Shown piece by piece: positions 58,451-64,000 of a stretch of 64,000 nt of DNA. The notes under the pieces are model-generated. The model was not told the DNA's origin, ran no database searches, and saw nothing but the letters and a program-made list of their open reading frames with translations. How positions within the stretch are numbered: the stretch's first letter is position 1; each line of letters opens with the position of its first letter. The DNA is from Paracyclopina nana (taxonomy: Eukaryota; Arthropoda; Copepoda; Cyclopoida; Cyclopettidae). The stretch is from the NCBI GenBank assembly GCA_019096065.1, contig JAGUCH010000010.1:186001-250000 (forward strand), given 5' to 3'. The translations under genes were made by a program, and so were the position numbers.

Positions 58451-59745
58451 TTTGGTCAATCACTGCGCTCTTTTGTCGTTGCACATTTCATTGTTACCGC
58501 GACCAGTGTGCATATAGGTGATATTTTGTGCTGCGGTTCATCGTGCACTTTTCGCCAGACATCAGCGAAGCTCTTGCTTGGCTGGGCCTATTATTCAAAG
58601 GTCCCGCAAAAATGAGACATTTAATTGATGATGGCTCTTGAAAAAAGATCGCCAAATTGAATACATCTCTCTTTTTTCAAGTTTTAAAAAATCTCAAGCT
58701 AGATAAAGTGAATTTTTTTGGCCAGCATTTTTGGGACTCAGACAGCGACGAAAAAAATGAGACAAGCAGCAGGCCTACTTTTAAAAAAGACGCTATGAAC
58801 ACACACTGGGGTAAACATGCAAAAAAATTGCATTGATTGTATCAAGATCTAATTTGATCAATGTTTTAAAGTTGAAAGATCTAATGATCTAATCTTAGTT
58901 AATGCCTTTTTTTATCGTGCTTTGATCTCTTTTCATCCTGTTTTGATCTTTGTTGATCAAGTTTATAACTATTTGATCAAGTTAGAGTTGTGATCTAATT
59001 GGAGCAATTTCCAGATCTTTTTCAATAATTTTCGAATAAAGATCTAGCTTGATCCATTTTCAAGATCTAAATGTGAACCGAATCAAGTTTCAATTGTAGT
59101 TAAGACCTAACTTCGTAATGATCTGAAATGTTGCGCATTATTTCTTCATGGGGTTTTTTGGGCGGGTAGTGCCCCGCTGTGCATTACCGTACACAGAACA
59201 GCGCGTTGCATACAGCAGCAAATTCGATTTTTGGCCTCTCAAAATAAAAATGATGATGCACTCATGAAATTCCCACTTTTTATTACAATCCTAAAAAGTT
59301 GATTTATGGATTATTGCACTAATTTTTGACTAAATTAAACTCTTTCTCAATTAAGATCCAAGAAATTCAAAAATATCAAAAATATTAAAATTCTTCTTTA
59401 ATTTTCGCTCAATTAAGGCCATGTTATAAATGACTAATATTTTTTGGGTCAGCAGCTGGAAGAAAAGGGAAAAGTGCATGTAGTATATACTATAGTCAAT
59501 GCAAGTTTCTTTGTGTACGAGATTTTACCTCTCACGGCCACAAAAATAGGGCAGAACGCGTGAAAACGCAGTCAGTCATCTCTTGATGCACTCTGTTGTC
59601 AAGCGGGAAATGATCCTATGGAAAGCTGAGTTATTCCCACTAGTTTTGGGCCTTTAATCACTTACTTTGGATTTTTATTACTTGTTTTTATCTGTGTTCA
59701 CCAAGATTTCAATGGTTTTTTTAGCTTTTTTTAAAGGCTTTTCCA
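58451..59745. other. Unannotated DNA
   Basis: AT-rich DNA with GATCTAA words similar to the 8.5-9.8 kb region. No gene seen. Confidence 0.4.
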
Positions 59746-60115
59746 AGTTATCATGTTTTTCATAGTTATCGTGATTATCAAAGTTTTCATAATTTTCAAA
59801 CTTTTCAAGCATTTGGAACTTTTCATACTTTTTAAAGTTTTCATAGTATTTTTCAAAGTTTTTATGCTTTTCAAAGTTTTATGGCATTTTTCAAAGTTTT
59901 ATGGCATTTTTCAAAGTGCTCATGCCTTTCAAAGTGTTCATAGTATATCTCAAACTTTTCATGTATTTCAAAGTTTTTCTGCGATTCAAAGTTTTCTTTT
60001 TTTTTTGAAGTTTTCATATATTTCAGTTTTTCATTTTTGAAAGTTTTTAAACTATATTTCAATGTTTTCATAGTACGTATATATTTAAAAGTTTTTCATA
60101 TTTCAGAGTTTTTAA
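59746..60115. repeat. TTTCAAAGTTTTCATAG array (about 17 bp)
   Basis: About twenty degenerate copies. Confidence 0.85.
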
Positions 60116-61290
60116 CTAGTCTGATCAAAGAAAGAGATTTTTCTCGACTCTTTTTCGGCTGGTTCTGGCTTTCTCTCTTGTATGATTTATGTGCGCTAGC
60201 GTAAAAGTTGATCGACTGCGGGTTTCATTGGGCCCGCTGCTTATATGCTGCTGATGACGATGCAGCCAGTGAAAAATGCACTTTTATTTTTTCATCATCA
60301 TGGCATTACATTTAGTAGTACGTATTTTAAGAAAACTACAAAATTATTTACGTATTCCAAAAGCTAAGAATTTTGATTTTAACGATTTTTATCTGGTGTT
60401 TTCACTTTTCTCCATCTTTGATGTTTTGATGTGGACCAAGTTTTTTCTGCCATTTTGGCTTAAACTTGATTTAGAGTATTGCCACCAAATCAGTGAAACT
60501 TTAAGCAATTGAAATTAATTGGACTTTCCAGCCTTATTTTTGCCATGACAACCAATTATGTAAAAAATTACTTTTTTCCAAATCAGAAAGTTTGCAAAGC
60601 TTCAAATAATTAAATAAATGGCTTTTAATGGAAGAATGGCACTCTAATGATGATTAATAAGCTCCTCATTGTTAATATACAGGGGGAACCAGACAGAAAT
60701 CAAAGGTGATTTTTTTTCACTGTGTGTGTGTGTCAAGGCCATTAAATGTCTAGACAATTTCACTCCCTTATAGTTATAAAAGGAGCTGCTGCTCTTGATT
60801 GAAAATACTTTTCCCACTTTTTAGTAAAACTAATTTGTTACCATTTCATCAAAGTTGGTTTTTTTTTTCCTTTAAATTAAAATGGTGCTCATTTTGGCAA
60901 CTGACATCTGGAGAGGTTGCGATACTTAAATGGATCAAGTTCCGCAGGAAAAATTATATCATCAACTTTTCAACCACAAACTGTTTTAAAGGCTCCAGAC
61001 ATTCAAGACGTCACTTGTAGCTAGCTATTTTGAAACATAGCAGATTCGTTGGAAGCAATTTGAGGATCTTTGGGAAGAAGCAGAAACGGCTGCAATTTTG
61101 GCACAAACAATTTAAAAATGCCGCTACATCGCTCATCGCGAAAAAGTCGCGAAATCGACGTAGAATCTTTGTCTATGTGTCCATAAGCTAAAAACAGACC
61201 ATCGTAGCTCCTCATTCCGCAAATATCCAAGCCCAATTTTTATTCACTCAAATGGTGTCATTGAAAGGCAAGTAAAGGCAAAGAGGTTTC
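60116..61290. other. Unannotated DNA
   Basis: No supported gene. The frames at 60276-60512 (+), 60799-61020 (+) and 61021-61236 (-) have no recognisable content. Confidence 0.4.
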
Positions 61291-61299
61291 ACTAATATA

Positions 61300-62155
61300 C
61301 CTAAATTGTAGATCAAATTGGGCTCACGTGGGTACCCACTGGAACCACGTTGGGCGCCATGAAAGGAAGGGGACAGAGTGTTACCAAGTTTCTGGACAGC
61401 TTGACTAGGTGTAACCTTAGTCTTGGACCAAGAACTTCAATTTCTGGCAAAAATGCCCAAGAGTTCAGATTAACCCTCCCTTGTAGACAAAATCGGGCTC
61501 ACATAGGTACTCACTGGAACCACGTTGGGCGCCATGAAAGGAAGGATCGATGCTTAGTTGTTGGACAGCTTGACTAGATATAACCTTAGTCTTGGACCAA
61601 GAAATCTAGTATCTGCCAAAGAAGCAAAAAATAGTTCAGATTACCCCTCCACTATAGACCAAATTGGACTTAGGTGGGTGCTTTAAGGAATATGTCGGGC
61701 GCCATGAAAGGAAGGGGACAGAGTTGGACAACTTGACTAGGCATGACCTAAGTCTTGAACCAAGAATTTCAATTTCTGGCAAAAATGCCCAAGAGTTCAG
61801 ATTATCCCTCCCTTGTAGACAAAATCGGGCTCACAAGGGTACTCACTGGAATATGTTGGGCGCCACGAAAGGAAGGATCGATGCTTAGTTGTTGGACAGC
61901 TTAACTAGATATAACCTTAGTCTTGGACCAAGAACTCTAATATATGCCAAAGAAGCAAAAAATAGTTCAGATTACCCCTCCACTATAGACCAAATTGGAC
62001 TTAGGTGGGTGCTTTCAGGAATATGTCGGGCGCCATGAAAGGAAGGGGACAGAGTTGGACAGCTTGACTAGGCATGACCTAAGTCTTGGACCAAGATCTT
62101 AAATTTCTGGCAAAAATGCTAAGAGCTCAGATTATCCCCCCCTTGTAGACAAAAT
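61300..62155. repeat. Satellite-like array, about 170-bp unit, five copies
   Basis: The landmark GGGCGCCATGAAAGGAAGG recurs at 61352, 61527, 61697, 61858 and 62028 (161-175-bp spacing; one copy has CACG for CATG). Copies 2 and 4 share one variant after the landmark and copies 3 and 5 another, so the array is a dimeric higher-order repeat of about 331 bp. Confidence 0.9.
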
Positions 62156-62218
62156 CGGAGGAAAAAATTATGTTCTGGTTATCATGATTGCCATGCTGTA
62201 TAGTTGTTGTACTGGCAT

Positions 62219-62357
62219 GGAAAAAGCAGCGAAAATTGGAAAAAGCCAGCCCAAAAGTGAAGTATAGTACCTCATTTTTATTGATTGTCCTCAAAAACTT
62301 GCAAATATCTGTACATCACTTTTGGGCTGGCTTTTTCCAATTTTCGTTGCTTTTTCC
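62219..62357. repeat. Inverted repeat with 42-bp arms
   Basis: GGAAAAAGCAGCGAAAATTG (from 62219) and the rest of the arm through CCCAAAAGTGA (62260) are mirrored by TCACTTTTGGG (62316) through CGTTGCTTTTTCC (62357) with one mismatch. The loop is about 55 nt. Could be a compact MITE or a transcribed hairpin. Confidence 0.85.
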
Positions 62358-62640
62358 ACACTAATTTGGACACTTGTGAAAGCCTTCAAGTCTTTTTGAA
62401 AATTCGCTAAAAAGGGCATTATTGTGAAGGCTTTGGGTACCACATTACCAAATACATATTTAGGGCATGTTTGAATATGAGTTTCCAAGGCAGCCATGAT
62501 TACAAGCATTTGATCGAGCAATGAAATGAGGAATTTTCTCACACGGTCCAATTTGCCAGAAATCAATAGCAATTTAAGGCTGTTTTTCCCTGATAGGAAA
62601 GCTTGCCTGCCAAAAAAAGTTGACCTTTTTCAGTGGCATC

Positions 62641-64000
62641 ATGAACACGATGAAAGCCGCAGTAGCAATCTACTTTAGCCTTGTTTTCAGCGCTGCTGCT
62701 CAACTTTCTTTTCAAGTTGAGAAATTTGTCAGGGCTCCAATAGCAAAGTCAAATTATGTTCCCTTTATCACGGCCACAAGGGATAACATTCACTCTGGAA
62801 TTGAGTGCTGCTTAATGTGCAAGGCTCAATCTGGTTGCGATGGCTGTAAGTTTTCGCTATCCTCAAAGACTTGCTATTTGGTGGACTTTAGTGGGGTTTC
62901 CAATGGTGACATCTCTGCTGCTGATGGATTGGACAACAGTGGCTTGCTCATTACAGGTCAGTGGACAGAATGGTCAAGTTGGTCCACTTGTGATGAGGCA
63001 ACGCTCACCAACACAAGGAACCGAACTTGCATGGCCCCATTCATTGGTGACTTGCATTGCTCCAATGGTGGAGAAACTTCAAGCACTGAGACCAGAACCT
63101 GTGGTGAGAGCCTTCATCCCAATTGCAGTTGCTATCATACCTTGTCAATTCTGTATGTTATATGAGTCCTACTACAGTTGACGACGCTGACCAACTGAGA
63201 CACTTTCGTGATCATAAACAACTGTCTACTAGGGCCAACTGGCTTGACGGACCTGGACGACAACCCACTAGTTTGTCCTGATGCTTGCAAACCATGACCA
63301 ACAGGCACAACGATTCTGGCCCATGACCAACTCATCAACGAGTCAATTCTAGCTGACTGAATTAGCTTTGCGCCGACTCCAAGCTGTCAGCAACCTTCGT
63401 GAGTCCTTCAAGGGCCTCAATGGTTACCAATGTCATCTAGTGATGCACATTAAATATGGGATTCCTACATCTCGGATGATTTAGGTTTAACAGGTTGCGA
63501 TACTAATTCAGTTGGCTAGAATTGACTCATCGATGAGTTGGTCATGGGCCAGAATCGTTGTGCCTGTTGGTCATGGTTTGCAAGCATCAGGACAAACTAG
63601 TGGGCTGTCGTCCAGGTCCGTCAAGCCAGTTGATCCTGGTGAACAGTTGGTCATGTTCCCGATATGTCTAGTACAGTGTATTTCATAGTGGGTCCATCTC
63701 ATTCAAATAGTCTTTCAGTGCTTCATTTGCTGGTTGTGCACTTCGATGGATTCGTTGAAGACTTTTCGCTGGACCCAATCCAGTCTCCGGCAGTGACCAC
63801 CTACCCCGCAACTTTCCCTAACATAGGCCCTTACAGTGGCTTCTTGATGACAAGTGATCGTCAGTTGTACATGCTTGAAACTCAAGGTCAAACTCGGATC
63901 TACAAGTGGGGCTTTGACAGCCAGTTGCCAGCACTACAGAGTGGTGCAATGCCAGTTCATGGGGAATATCCAGCAGTTACATCAACAAGCCAAGCAATTT
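62641..64000 (+). CDS. Secreted PAN/TSP1-domain protein, 3' end beyond the window
   Basis: Extracellular protein. Exon 1 (62641-63103) starts MNTMKAAVAIYFSLVFSAAA, a clear signal peptide. Residues about 45-95 form a Cys-rich PAN-like module (CCLMCKAQSGCDGCKF, KTCYLVDFSG). Residues 107-154 are a thrombospondin type-1 repeat with WTEWSSWSTC, RNRTC and TRTC. The exon ends in phase 1 at TGTG|GTGAGA. The next exon most likely begins at 63719 after TCTTTCAG, also phase 1, and stays open to 64000 with no stop; a second acceptor at 63676 is also in phase. That exon encodes a sequence with regular YxxxT/W motifs (QLYMLETQGQ, RIYKWGFDS), possibly beta-rich, which I cannot assign. The 615-bp intron contains a 130-bp-arm palindrome. 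I prefer the ATG at 62641 because the hydrophobic core follows it directly. Confidence 0.8.
63236..63632. mobile_element. Palindromic element with 130-bp arms in an intron
   Basis: 63236-63365 is the inverse complement of 63503-63632 with only a few mismatches (for example CATCAACGAG facing CTCATCGATG). Spacer about 137 bp. Shared words include CTGGACGACA, GTTTGTCCTGATGCTTGC and CAACGATTCTGGCCCATG. No coding capacity. It lies between the TSP1 exon and the next exon. Confidence 0.8.

Overview
This window looks like nuclear DNA from an invertebrate animal. It is AT-rich, crowded with simple tandem arrays, and carries two eukaryotic tRNA-Arg(CCT) genes and several split genes with animal extracellular or chromatin domains (EF-hand, PAN/apple, C-type lectin, LNR/Notch, TSP1, hevein-like chitin binding, BAH). 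Most introns are very short (50-62 bp in the BAH and LNR genes), with a few kilobase-sized introns filled by tandem arrays. I cannot fix the phylum from sequence alone.

Layout. 1-9.8 kb holds tandem arrays, two tRNA-Arg genes (3608-3680, 3887-3959), a hAT-like MITE with an 8-bp target duplication (6109-6909), and a GAGCTGAGC-type array with 310-bp higher-order units. 9882-19127 is a full-length, GC-rich Ty3/gypsy-type LTR element with env: LTRs that read identical, a 4-bp target duplication, a tRNA-Ser-like primer site, a leader with three related hairpins and an internal TATA/Inr promoter, a gag whose ATG is split off by a 61-nt intron, a textbook -1 frameshift signal, and pol and env interrupted by small indels. 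19.1-29 kb is mostly arrays and unannotated DNA.

29.1-36.9 kb holds a calmodulin-like EF-hand gene on +. A second gene on - (hevein-like domain, PAN, Pro/Thr linker, C-type lectin) is nested antisense in its 5.6-kb first intron and seems to use one GC-AG intron. 40.75-42.28 kb is a second EF-hand gene. 44.0-45.4 kb encodes a membrane-anchored LNR(x3)-lectin-LNR protein. 46.7-51.0 kb on - is a BAH-domain chromatin reader of the BAHCC1/TNRC18/winged-eye family, rebuilt as seven phase-compatible exons. 51-62 kb is dominated by arrays, and 62.6-64 kb starts a secreted PAN-TSP1 gene that runs off the window.

Two themes recur. First, single-base frame breaks sit in or next to homopolymer runs in otherwise healthy genes (EF-hand B, the LNR-lectin gene, retroelement pol), which points to assembly indels or very recent lesions rather than old decay. 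Second, the DNA between genes is built from arrays with units near 15, 16 or 19 bp, plus several long-arm palindromes. The least expected features are the leader hairpins and split start codon of the retroelement, the nested hevein-PAN-lectin gene, and a dispersed GTTCATCTRC motif.
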